Counted from the first letter of the stretch, positions 1 to 5,375 are shown. The stretch: DNA of 5,799 bases from Flavobacteriales bacterium UBA1937 (GCA_002337005.1 DDFD01000001.1:1-5799); one strand, 5' to 3'. Notes: generated from the letters alone by a model not told the origin. Numbers and translations: made by a program.

Positions 1-57
1 AAACGCTTTGAAATTCAGATAAATAGGATTTTTGTGTAATTTTTTTTGTTTTAAGCG

Positions 58-87
58 TTGCAAATAGAAAAAAGAGTATTAAATTTG
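58..87 (+). promoter_or_regulatory. Promoter of tRNA-Gln (Bacteroidota sigma-A type)
   Basis: A TTG at 58-60 and a perfect TAnnTTTG element (TAAATTTG, 80-87) are separated by 19 bp, which fits the -33/-7 promoter consensus known from Bacteroides and Flavobacterium. Transcription should start near 92-95, about 12 bases before the tRNA. Unlike the other promoters in this window it has a properly spaced -33 element and no upstream AATTYTATAA boxes, so it serves as an internal example of a constitutive promoter. Confidence 0.75.
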
Positions 88-105
88 CACCACCAAAAAC
101 GGTAT

Positions 106-179
106 AGACTCATGGTGTAACGGTAGCACTACGGTTTTTGGTACCGTCTGTCGGGGTTCGAATCCCTGTGAGTCTACCA
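106..179 (+). tRNA. tRNA-Gln (anticodon UUG)
   Basis: This is a complete cloverleaf. The acceptor stem pairs 106-112 (agactca) with 169-175 (tgagtct), leaving A176 as discriminator and an encoded CCA at 177-179. A short D stem (115-117 with 127-129) encloses the AACGGTAG-type loop. The anticodon stem pairs 131-135 with 143-147 around a seven-base loop, with the anticodon TTG at 138-140, which reads CAA/CAG as glutamine. The T stem pairs 152-156 with 164-168 around the TTCGAAT loop at 157-163. It has its own promoter and terminator and so is a single-tRNA transcription unit. Confidence 0.96.
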
Positions 180-182
180 CAT

Positions 183-211
183 AAAGCCTTCTGATTTCAG
201 GAGGCTTTTTT
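183..211 (+). terminator. Rho-independent terminator of tRNA-Gln
   Basis: An imperfect hairpin pairs aaagcctt with gaggcttt and continues inward through ctga/tcag around a tiny loop at about 194-197; a run of T residues follows (206-211). It sits four bases after the tRNA CCA end and separates the tRNA from the box-controlled promoter that starts at 221. Confidence 0.8.
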
Positions 212-220
212 GTTTCTAAA

Positions 221-281
221 AATTCTATAATTTTCTTTTAAAATTTTATAAAACATTCTATTGTTGGTTGCTACATCTTTG
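221..281 (+). promoter_or_regulatory. P1: double-box activator-type promoter
   Basis: Box 1 is AATTCTATAA at 221-230 and box 2 is AATTTTATAA at 242-251, 21 bp start to start. The -7 element CATCTTTG lies at 274-281, starting 53 bp after box 1. A third, weaker match (CATTCTATTG) follows at 254-263. There is no TTG at the normal -33 distance. Transcription should start near 286-288, about 20 bases ahead of the small gene at 308. The same geometry recurs exactly at four other places in the window. Confidence 0.75.
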
Positions 282-307
282 TAATGTTAAAAAAACATAT
301 AAAAGCG

Positions 308-463
308 ATGTTAGCAACTATTCAATCTTTTACAGCAAACGGATATAAACTTTTATATCAATTTTTAAGTAATGATTACGTGCAATTAGCAACGCAGAAT
401 CTAAGTTTTGATTTTGTGTTAATGGCGATTTTCGTAGAAATGAAAAAACGAATAGTGAAATGA
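308..463 (+). CDS. Small unrecognised protein, 51 aa
   Basis: The open frame runs from ATG 308 to TGA 461-463. The protein starts MLATIQSFTANGYKLLYQFL and ends with a basic tail, KKRIVK. I do not recognise the family. The composition is mixed, with a moderately hydrophobic stretch at about residues 34-43 (FDFVLMAIFV), too short and too interrupted for a confident membrane helix. No signal peptide or cysteines are seen. Support for it as a gene comes from position: it begins about 20 bases after the predicted start point of promoter P1, it fills a stretch otherwise without a gene, and only 21 bases separate it from the next gene, as in an operon. It could still be an untranslated leader. Being co-controlled with envelope-stress genes, it may be a stress-related small protein, which is inference only. 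Confidence 0.5.
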   Translation: MLATIQSFTANGYKLLYQFLSNDYVQLATQNLSFDFVLMAIFVEMKKRIVK

Positions 464-484
464 AAATCAAAAATAAAATATACT

Positions 485-745
485 ATGAAAAATTATCAAT
501 TGATAGAGGATTATTTTGTAAAACTACATCAGAATTATGGAATTTCTGAACTTTCGTATAAAGATAAAAGGCTAGAAATAGATGAGCACAATATTAAAAA
601 TTTGGTTTTTTTGTCTGAGGATTTTAATGAAGAGTTTGATAATTTACTAGATCATTGTTCTATGATTTATCACGAAGTAGGGAAGAGTTTTTCTATAAAA
701 ATTAGAAAAGATATTAATAATCATTTTATGGTAAGCTTATATTAA
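485..745 (+). CDS. Hypothetical acidic small protein, 86 aa
   Basis: This complete frame encodes a soluble-looking protein with no signal peptide and no membrane segment. It begins MKNYQLIEDYFVKLHQ. The middle part (about residues 40-62) is strongly acidic, with the pattern LSEDFNEEFDNLLDHC, and one cysteine falls at about residue 58. The C-terminal third is more basic (KIRKDINNHF). I do not recognise the family and assign no function. It lies 21 bases after the 51-aa frame and about 200 bases after promoter P1, so the two probably share one transcript. No hairpin terminator is visible after its stop; the next double-box promoter begins 24 bases later. Codon use is AT-rich like that of its neighbours, so nothing suggests recent transfer. 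Confidence 0.75.
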   Translation: MKNYQLIEDYFVKLHQNYGISELSYKDKRLEIDEHNIKNLVFLSEDFNEEFDNLLDHCSMIYHEVGKSFSIKIRKDINNHFMVSLY

Positions 746-769
746 AATTAACGATTAGAGTAACATAAT

Positions 770-830
770 AATTCTATAAAACTCAATTAAAATTTTATAA
801 AAATAAAGCTCGCATAAGATTGCAACTTTG
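770..830 (+). promoter_or_regulatory. P2: double-box activator-type promoter
   Basis: Box 1 is AATTCTATAA (770-779), box 2 AATTTTATAA (791-800), and the -7 element CAACTTTG (823-830). The start-to-start distances are 21 bp and 53 bp, identical to P1. No TTG lies at the normal -33 spacing. Transcription should start near 836, giving a leader of about 40 bases before the beta-barrel gene at 877. Confidence 0.75.
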
Positions 831-876
831 CAAAACAAAAAAAGAATAAAATATAAATACTTTAATTTTAAATATT

Positions 877-1440
877 ATGAAAAACATTAAAAAAGTAATA
901 TTAGGACTAGGGATTTTAGGAGCAGGTATGGTAAGTGCCCAAAATTCTGAAATGACAAACATGATTAAACTAGGAGTAAATGGTGGTATAGCAGTGCCTT
1001 CTAGCAATGCATCTGCAAATGTAGGAGTAGATTTGTCTTACCAAAATTTAGTGACTCCTGGTTTTGGTCTAGGTATCGCAACGGGTTATAATCAGTTTTT
1101 TGGAAAAGAAAATAATGGTTATAATAACAGTGATTTCGGGGTGGTACCTGTGGCTGCTCTTATTAGAGTTTATCCTAAACAAAGTGGGTTTTATTTTGGA
1201 ACAGATTTAGGATACGGATTTATTACGGGGAGCAAAAAAGTTGCAGGAAATGCCTTAACTGAGAGACCAGACGGTGGTTTTTATCTAAAACCAGAAATTG
1301 GTTATCATAACCAAGATTGGAACTTTGCTGTACAATATACCAAAGTATTTACAGGTGACAAAGGTAATTTACCAGGGCAAGATTACAATGCTGCATCTCT
1401 AGGCGTAGGCGTTTCTTACAATTTACCACTTGGTAAATAG
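877..1440 (+). CDS. Secreted outer-membrane beta-barrel protein, 187 aa
   Basis: The protein is predicted to be exported and inserted into the outer membrane as a small barrel; a specific substrate or partner cannot be assigned. Residues 1-21 form a classic Sec signal peptide: a KNIKK positive start, a Gly/Leu-rich core (ILGLGILGAGM), then VSA followed by Q22, the usual flavobacterial cleavage site. The mature part (about 165 aa) has alternating hydrophobic and aromatic beta-strand patterns separated by Gly/Asn-rich turns, for example LGIATGYNQFF, FYFGTDLGYGF, FYLKPEIGYH, WNFAVQYTKVF and the final LGVGVSYNLPLGK. This and the length fit an eight-stranded OmpA/OmpX-like 'outer membrane beta-barrel' family. 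It is a single-gene unit between promoter P2 and the terminator at 1490-1526. Sharing promoter architecture with the envelope-stress genes suggests a role in outer-membrane adaptation, which is inference. Confidence 0.85.
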   Translation: MKNIKKVILGLGILGAGMVSAQNSEMTNMIKLGVNGGIAVPSSNASANVGVDLSYQNLVTPGFGLGIATGYNQFFGKENNGYNNSDFGVVPVAALIRVYPKQSGFYFGTDLGYGFITGSKKVAGNALTERPDGGFYLKPEIGYHNQDWNFAVQYTKVFTGDKGNLPGQDYNAASLGVGVSYNLPLGK

Positions 1441-1489
1441 TTTATTATAAAAAGTAGTTTTCTCTTCATATAGTTTATTATTTAGTTAG

Positions 1490-1526
1490 CTCTCACAAAT
1501 ATGTTTTTTTATTTGTGAGAGTTTTT
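1490..1526 (+). terminator. Strong rho-independent terminator after the beta-barrel gene
   Basis: A perfect 11-bp stem pairs 1490-1500 (ctctcacaaat) with 1511-1521, with a 10-base T-rich loop and then a run of five T residues at 1522-1526. It isolates the beta-barrel gene from the regulatory operon that starts at 1586. Confidence 0.88.
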
Positions 1527-1585
1527 ATAAAAGATTCTTTTTGTTAACATAATATTTTTATATTTATAAAAGTTAAAATATCATT

Positions 1586-2143
1586 ATGAAAATTTTCACA
1601 AAATTTGATTATAACGCAGTCTGTAAAAAAGTATTAGAGGATAAGCTCAGCGCATTTAGTTTTAAATACAGAATAGTAGCTTTTGGAGAAGTAGAGTTTT
1701 TGGAGAAAATTCCTACAGATAAAATGAAGGAACTGAAATCTGAGTTAGAAGATTACGGCATTACCATTATTGAAAACCAAAAAACGGTCTTAATAGAAAA
1801 GATAAAAGAAACTATAATGGAAATGGTAAGCAGTGAAGAACCATTAAACGTGAAAGCTTCAGTATATTTGTCTGAAAAACTAAGTCACAGTTATGGTTAT
1901 CTGTCTAATCTTTTTTCGGAGATTACTTATAGCTCAATAGAAAACTATATTATGCTTCAGAAAATAGAAAGAGCTAAAAATCTTATCATTAAAGATAGTT
2001 TAACTTTGACTGAAGTTGCTTATAAACTGAATTATTCTAGTGTGGCACACCTTAGTACTCAGTTTAAAAATATTACGGGAATCACTCCGTCTCAGTTTCA
2101 AAGAATTATTTCAAAGAGAAGAGAAATTGCAAATAAAAAATAA
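1586..2143 (+). CDS. AraC-type regulator with HMA-like N-terminal domain, 185 aa
   Basis: This is a cytoplasmic DNA-binding transcription regulator. The C-terminal half is an AraC/XylS DNA-binding domain (about residues 88-175) with two helix-turn-helix units. The first is at about 93-112 (YLSEKLSHSYGYLSNLFSE). The second is at about 139-163 (LTLTEVAYKLNYSSVAHLS), followed by the family signature FKNITGITPSQFQR. The first 75 residues are not a sugar-binding cupin. Their beta-alpha-beta-beta-alpha-beta pattern resembles the heavy-metal-associated-like (ferredoxin-fold) domain seen in a Bacteroidota group of short AraC proteins, but only one cysteine (C13) remains, so classical CxxC metal binding is unlikely. 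It is first in an operon with a receiver protein (28-base gap) and a kinase. A weak promoter may lie at 1541-1568 (TTG, then TATTTATA); no AATTYTATAA pair precedes it. It is a candidate for the protein that binds the 21-bp repeats elsewhere in the window. Confidence 0.88.
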   Translation: MKIFTKFDYNAVCKKVLEDKLSAFSFKYRIVAFGEVEFLEKIPTDKMKELKSELEDYGITIIENQKTVLIEKIKETIMEMVSSEEPLNVKASVYLSEKLSHSYGYLSNLFSEITYSSIENYIMLQKIERAKNLIIKDSLTLTEVAYKLNYSSVAHLSTQFKNITGITPSQFQRIISKRREIANKK

Positions 2144-2171
2144 TAAACTATAACTAAGAAATACATTATAT

Positions 2172-2618
2172 ATGCAAACAGATTATATTCATATTATATT
2201 AGCAGATGATGATGAAGATGACAGATTGTTCTTCACAGACGCCTTCAGTGAACTAAAAATTAATACCAAAGTTAATACTTATAATGATGGAGTAGAGCTT
2301 ATGAATTATCTAAATTCTGATGATGCTATTCTGCCACAGGTTTTGTTTTTAGACCTTAATATGCCAAAGAAGAATGGAATAGAATGTCTCCACGAAATTA
2401 AATCTAACAGTAAGTTCGAGGATATTGCCATTGCTATTTATTCTACCTCTTCTTCGGAAGAACATATAGAAGAAACATTCGTAAAGGGTGCTAATATTTA
2501 CATTAAAAAACCAAATGATTTTGAAGCACTCAAAAAAATATTGTCTGATGTAGTAGCGATCAATTGGCAATACCATACCTCTGGTCTTAATAAAGATAAT
2601 TTCCTTCTGAGAATGTAA
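2172..2618 (+). CDS. Stand-alone response-regulator receiver protein, 148 aa (Rcp1-like)
   Basis: This is a single-domain phosphoacceptor of a two-component system with no DNA-binding or enzymatic output domain. The acidic pocket is D12-D13-D14, in the run LADDDEDDRLFF typical of Rcp1/CheY-like receivers partnered with phytochrome-type kinases. The phosphorylatable aspartate is D61 in LFLDLNMPKKNG, the switch Ser/Thr is S91/T92 in the AIYSTSSSEE loop, and the conserved lysine is K112 in the YIKKPND motif. All key residues are present, so it should be active. It begins 28 bases after the AraC gene and ends 12 bases before the kinase gene, so the three are almost certainly co-transcribed and the kinase is its likely partner. 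The output is probably by protein contact or phosphorelay; the neighbouring AraC-type regulator is an attractive but unproven target. Confidence 0.93.
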   Translation: MQTDYIHIILADDDEDDRLFFTDAFSELKINTKVNTYNDGVELMNYLNSDDAILPQVLFLDLNMPKKNGIECLHEIKSNSKFEDIAIAIYSTSSSEEHIEETFVKGANIYIKKPNDFEALKKILSDVVAINWQYHTSGLNKDNFLLRM

Positions 2619-2630
2619 TGCTTTAATTAT

Positions 2631-4838
2631 ATGAAATTTTACGAAAAACCACTATTTCTCAAAATTGTTTTTATAATCAGTATAGCGATTATACTTTTTG
2701 TATCTGCGATTTCTTTTAGGCATATTAATAACCTTAATAAGTCTAATGATATAGTAGAGCACAGCTACGTAGTATATGGAAATATTCAAAAATTGTACAG
2801 CGAAATAAAAGACCTAGAAATAGATAGACGAAACTACTTTATCACTAGAGATAAAAATATCTTGATTCAGATACAGTCAGATGTTTCGACCGTTAATAAT
2901 GATATTGATGCTCTAGAGAAACTAATGAATGACAACCCAACGCAGATAAAAAATGTAAAGCTCCTGCGAGGATATTTCAAAGAAAAAATAAAAGTGGTGG
3001 AACAAGGTCTAAAGTACCTCAATCTAAAAAGAGATAATCCTTTGGTCGTAGAAAATATAAAAAAAGGATCTGCAATGATGGAGAAAATTTCTTTTACTAT
3101 TAATAAAATGGTAGAAATTGAAAATAATCTTCTAGAAAAAAGACTTGATGACAATAAGGAAGTCAATAGATTTACTCCCATTGTAAATTATGTAACACTA
3201 TTTGTAACACTCTTTATCCTCATTTTTGCCATTATAAAAATATCTAAAGATATCAATAGTCTTAGAGATTCTAACTCAGAACTAAAGCTTGCAATAGAAT
3301 CTTCTGATATGGCAGAGCAAATAGGTGATTTTGGGACTTGGCAATACAATATAGACAAAAATGAGTTTAACTATTCTGATAATATTTACAGAATGTTGGG
3401 CTATGAACCTAATAGTTTTGATGCTGTAATAGAGAACTACGCTAATCATATTCATCCTGATGATGTAGATAGAATGCTAGAAATTGCAAAACAACTAAAA
3501 ACGGCAGAAATACTGGGTCCTAATTCTTATAGAGTGATAAGAAAAGATGGTGATATAAGATATTTCCGAGGGATAAGCAAAGTGGTGAAAAATCTGAGCG
3601 GAGAAAGGGTAATGATAGGGATTACCTCAGACGTTACAGAAGAATACTATAACCAACTACAATTAGAACACAAAAACATAGAATTAGAAGAAAAAAACAA
3701 AACATTATTTATTGCCAATGAAACCAATAAAGAAGCAGAGAAAATAGGAAACTACGGCTTCTGGAAATGGAATATAGATAAAAATGAATTTGAATTTTCT
3801 GACAATATTTTTAGAATGTTCGGGGTAAGTAAAGAGAAATTTAATCCTTTGGTAGATAGTTTTATACCGTTAGTACATCCAGAAGATAAGGGATTTGTAA
3901 TACAATATTTAGAAAAATTTAGGAACAAAGAAAAGAATGTAGCGCCATACCAGCATAGAATTATAAGAGCAGATAATTCTGAAGTAAAATATATAAGAAT
4001 TAGCAGTAAGCCAATAGAAAGCCAAGATGATTTTTATTACCTGATGATTACTCAGGATATTACGGAAGAAATAAATAATAGTGCAGAAATTCTACAAAAA
4101 AACAGAGAATTAGAAGCTAGTAATAAAGAATTGCAAGCATTTAATTACGTAGCGAGTCACGATTTGCAAGAACCGCTTAGAAAAATAGAAACTTTCATCT
4201 CTAGATTAGAAGCTAGAGATTATCAAAACCTTACCGAAACTGGACAACAATATTTTGAAAGAATAAAAGTAGCTGCTGGCAGAATGAGATTGCTCATCAA
4301 AGATTTATTGCAATTCTCACGAACTAATAAGTCTGAAAAGGTCTTTGAAATAGCAGACCTAAACGAAATTTTAGAAGCTGCTAAACACGAAATCGCAGAA
4401 AGCATCTCAGATAAATCTGCCATTATAAAATCCGAACATTTGCCTACGTTAAAGGTAATTCCGTTTCAGATTCAACAGATGTTTATCAATTTACTAGGCA
4501 ATTCTGTAAAATATTCTAAGGCAAATGTACCACCAGAGATACAAATAGACTATAAAAAAACTTCATTACAACAGATTGGTCGATTGGTTTTACCAGCCAA
4601 AAAAGATTTTCATAAGTTTACTTTTTCGGATAACGGGATTGGTTTTTCTGAAGAATATTCTCAAAGAATTTTTGAACTTTTCAGCAGATTGCATAACAAA
4701 GACGAAATAGCAGGTACAGGTATAGGATTAGCAATTTGTAAAAAAATTGTAGAAAACCACAAAGGTTACATTTTAGCCAAAGGAAAACCTGGCGAAGGCG
4801 CAGTCTTTGAAATTTATTTGCCTGAAGATATTGCTTAA
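2631..4838 (+). CDS. CHASE3-PAS-PAS membrane sensor histidine kinase, 735 aa
   Basis: This inner-membrane kinase should autophosphorylate and pass phosphate to the receiver encoded just upstream. Domains in order: a membrane helix at about 8-29; a periplasmic, mostly helical CHASE3-like sensor at about 30-182 (with the DRRNYFITRD motif near 65-75); a second membrane helix at about 184-203; two PAS/PAC units at about 225-340 and 366-482; a coiled linker (ELEASNKELQAF); a HisKA domain with the phosphoacceptor H510 in ASHDLQEPLRK, the phytochrome/Cph1-style sequence; and a HATPase_c domain with N box N620-N624 (INLLGNSVKY), G1 box DNGIGF from D667, an F box (IFELFSRLH) and G2 box GTGIGLAI from G695. 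The two PAS units are close copies of each other. No haem or flavin ligand is evident. The protein ends just after the ATPase domain, so it is not a hybrid kinase. A terminator follows at 4862. Confidence 0.93.
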   Translation: MKFYEKPLFLKIVFIISIAIILFVSAISFRHINNLNKSNDIVEHSYVVYGNIQKLYSEIKDLEIDRRNYFITRDKNILIQIQSDVSTVNNDIDALEKLMNDNPTQIKNVKLLRGYFKEKIKVVEQGLKYLNLKRDNPLVVENIKKGSAMMEKISFTINKMVEIENNLLEKRLDDNKEVNRFTPIVNYVTLFVTLFILIFAIIKISKDINSLRDSNSELKLAIESSDMAEQIGDFGTWQYNIDKNEFNYSDNIYRMLGYEPNSFDAVIENYANHIHPDDVDRMLEIAKQLKTAEILGPNSYRVIRKDGDIRYFRGISKVVKNLSGERVMIGITSDVTEEYYNQLQLEHKNIELEEKNKTLFIANETNKEAEKIGNYGFWKWNIDKNEFEFSDNIFRMFGVSKEKFNPLVDSFIPLVHPEDKGFVIQYLEKFRNKEKNVAPYQHRIIRADNSEVKYIRISSKPIESQDDFYYLMITQDITEEINNSAEILQKNRELEASNKELQAFNYVASHDLQEPLRKIETFISRLEARDYQNLTETGQQYFERIKVAAGRMRLLIKDLLQFSRTNKSEKVFEIADLNEILEAAKHEIAESISDKSAIIKSEHLPTLKVIPFQIQQMFINLLGNSVKYSKANVPPEIQIDYKKTSLQQIGRLVLPAKKDFHKFTFSDNGIGFSEEYSQRIFELFSRLHNKDEIAGTGIGLAICKKIVENHKGYILAKGKPGEGAVFEIYLPEDIA

Positions 4839-4861
4839 AATTTCCTCAAAATATTTATTAT

Positions 4862-4890
4862 AACGTCTCAATTTTTTTGAGGCGTTTTTT
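4862..4890 (+). terminator. Rho-independent terminator of the regulatory operon
   Basis: A 9-bp stem pairs 4862-4870 (aacgtctca) with 4878-4886 (tgaggcgtt), including one G-T pair, around a loop of T residues; T residues continue to about 4891. It begins 23 bases after the kinase stop codon and ends the AraC/receiver/kinase transcript just before promoter P3. Confidence 0.85.
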
Positions 4891-4896
4891 TATGAA

Positions 4897-4957
4897 AATT
4901 CTATAATTAATTCTCATTTTTTTGTAAAAATATTCGTTAGAAATGTGTGCATCTTTG
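4897..4957 (+). promoter_or_regulatory. P3: first of three tandem double-box promoters
   Basis: Box 1 is a perfect AATTCTATAA (4897-4906). Box 2 is weaker, TTTTTTGTAA (4918-4927). The -7 element is CATCTTTG (4950-4957). The distances of 21 and 53 bp are the same as in P1 and P2, and the -7 element is identical to that of P1. Transcription should start near 4963. The only frame right after it is a 15-codon ATG frame (4966-5013), so this promoter probably makes a longer leader for the downstream operon. Confidence 0.6.
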
Positions 4958-5013
4958 TGATGTGAATGAAGAAAAATTATAAAACTCTAATTCTTAAAAA
5001 AATAGAAAATTAA

Positions 5014-5074
5014 AATTCTATAAAACAAGTTGAAAATATTATAAAATGTTGATTTTTAGTATATTGTAAATTTG
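5014..5074 (+). promoter_or_regulatory. P4: second tandem double-box promoter
   Basis: Box 1 is AATTCTATAA (5014-5023), box 2 AATATTATAA (5035-5044), and the -7 element a full-consensus TAAATTTG (5067-5074), with the same 21 and 53 bp distances. A TTG at 5049-5051 lies only 15 bp before the -7 element, closer than the usual -33 spacing. No gene starts right behind it; it would give a leader of about 145 bases before the operon at 5223. Confidence 0.7.
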
Positions 5075-5127
5075 AATCAAGAAAAGTAGTAGTTCTTTGT
5101 AATTCTTGCATCGTTATAAAAAATGAA

Positions 5128-5188
5128 AATTTTATAAGAACCCAAAAGAATGTTGTAACAGATATTATTGCCAGCAATAAGAAATTTG
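5128..5188 (+). promoter_or_regulatory. P5: third tandem double-box promoter, proximal to the stress operon
   Basis: Box 1 is AATTTTATAA (5128-5137), box 2 AATGTTGTAA (5149-5158), and the -7 element GAAATTTG (5181-5188), again 21 and 53 bp from box 1. There is no TTG at the usual -33 distance. Transcription should start near 5194, some 29 bases before the first gene of the lmo0937/YtxH/GlsB operon, making this the most likely main promoter of that operon. Confidence 0.65.
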
Positions 5189-5222
5189 CACATAAAACTG
5201 TAAAAGTAAATTTTTAACAATT

Positions 5223-5375
5223 ATGAATAAATGGATATATTTTTTAGTAGGAATTTTATTAATAATATGGGCAATAGGATTTTTTATACTTGATTTTGGA
5301 GTTTTTATACATATACTTTTTGCGATGGCACTTTTCATAATTCTTTTCGAAGTAATAAGAGAAGAAAATAGGTAA
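5223..5375 (+). CDS. lmo0937-like small membrane protein, 50 aa (DUF5670-type)
   Basis: This tiny inner-membrane protein has two hydrophobic helices: about residues 5-23 (IYFLVGILLIIWAIGFFIL) and 26-42, joined by the short LDFGVFIHI turn and ending in a charged tail, EVIREENR. Length, two-helix layout, the LLIIWAIGFF motif, a His in the second helix start (H30) and the hydrophobic second helix match the lmo0937 family of small membrane proteins, which in Bacteroidota commonly lie beside YtxH, CsbD and GlsB/YeaQ stress genes. The molecular role of the family is unknown. It is first in an operon: the YtxH gene begins 23 bases after its stop, and the three tandem promoters P3-P5 precede it. The start codon chosen is the first ATG after P5. 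Confidence 0.82.
   Translation: MNKWIYFLVGILLIIWAIGFFILDFGVFIHILFAMALFIILFEVIREENR

Noticed and set aside
1..39. Open frame from the window start to a TAA at 37-39 that could be the tail of an upstream gene.
   Set aside because: Only 12 codons are visible, other frames are also briefly open, and there is nothing to recognise.
106..211. tRNA-Gln as an attachment site for an integrated element.
   Set aside because: No integrase gene and no direct repeat of the tRNA 3' end is seen in the window, and the neighbouring genes have host-like composition.
688..697. TTTTCTATAA-like box inside the 86-aa gene.
   Set aside because: It lies within coding sequence, with no second box at 21 bp and no -7 element at 53 bp.
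795..1007. Minus-strand open frame overlapping the start of the beta-barrel gene.
   Set aside because: It lies over the P2 promoter and the signal-peptide region of a well-supported gene; no promoter of its own and no recognisable protein.
1441..1450. TTTATTATAA just after the beta-barrel stop codon.
   Set aside because: It matches the box poorly, has no repeat at the right distance, and is followed by a terminator rather than a promoter.
1521..1530. GTTTTTATAA resembling the regulon box upstream of the AraC gene.
   Set aside because: It is part of the terminator T-run, has no partner 21 bp downstream, and no -7 element lies 53 bp further on.
2349..2576. Minus-strand open frame inside the receiver gene.
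   Set aside because: It is antisense to a receiver gene with all key residues intact; its protein has no recognisable pattern.
2867..3181. Minus-strand open frame inside the CHASE3 region of the kinase gene, hydrophobic and Ser/Phe-rich.
   Set aside because: The composition is what reverse reading of Lys/Glu/Asn/Asp codons gives; it is a shadow of the kinase gene.
4223..4423. Minus-strand open frame inside the HisKA region of the kinase gene.
   Set aside because: Shadow of a conserved kinase region, with no independent signals.
4897..5188. The regularly spaced boxes as a CRISPR-like or satellite repeat array.
   Set aside because: Only the 10-bp boxes and the -7 elements are shared; the units are not repeated over their length and the same boxes occur at P1 and P2, so promoter sites explain them better.
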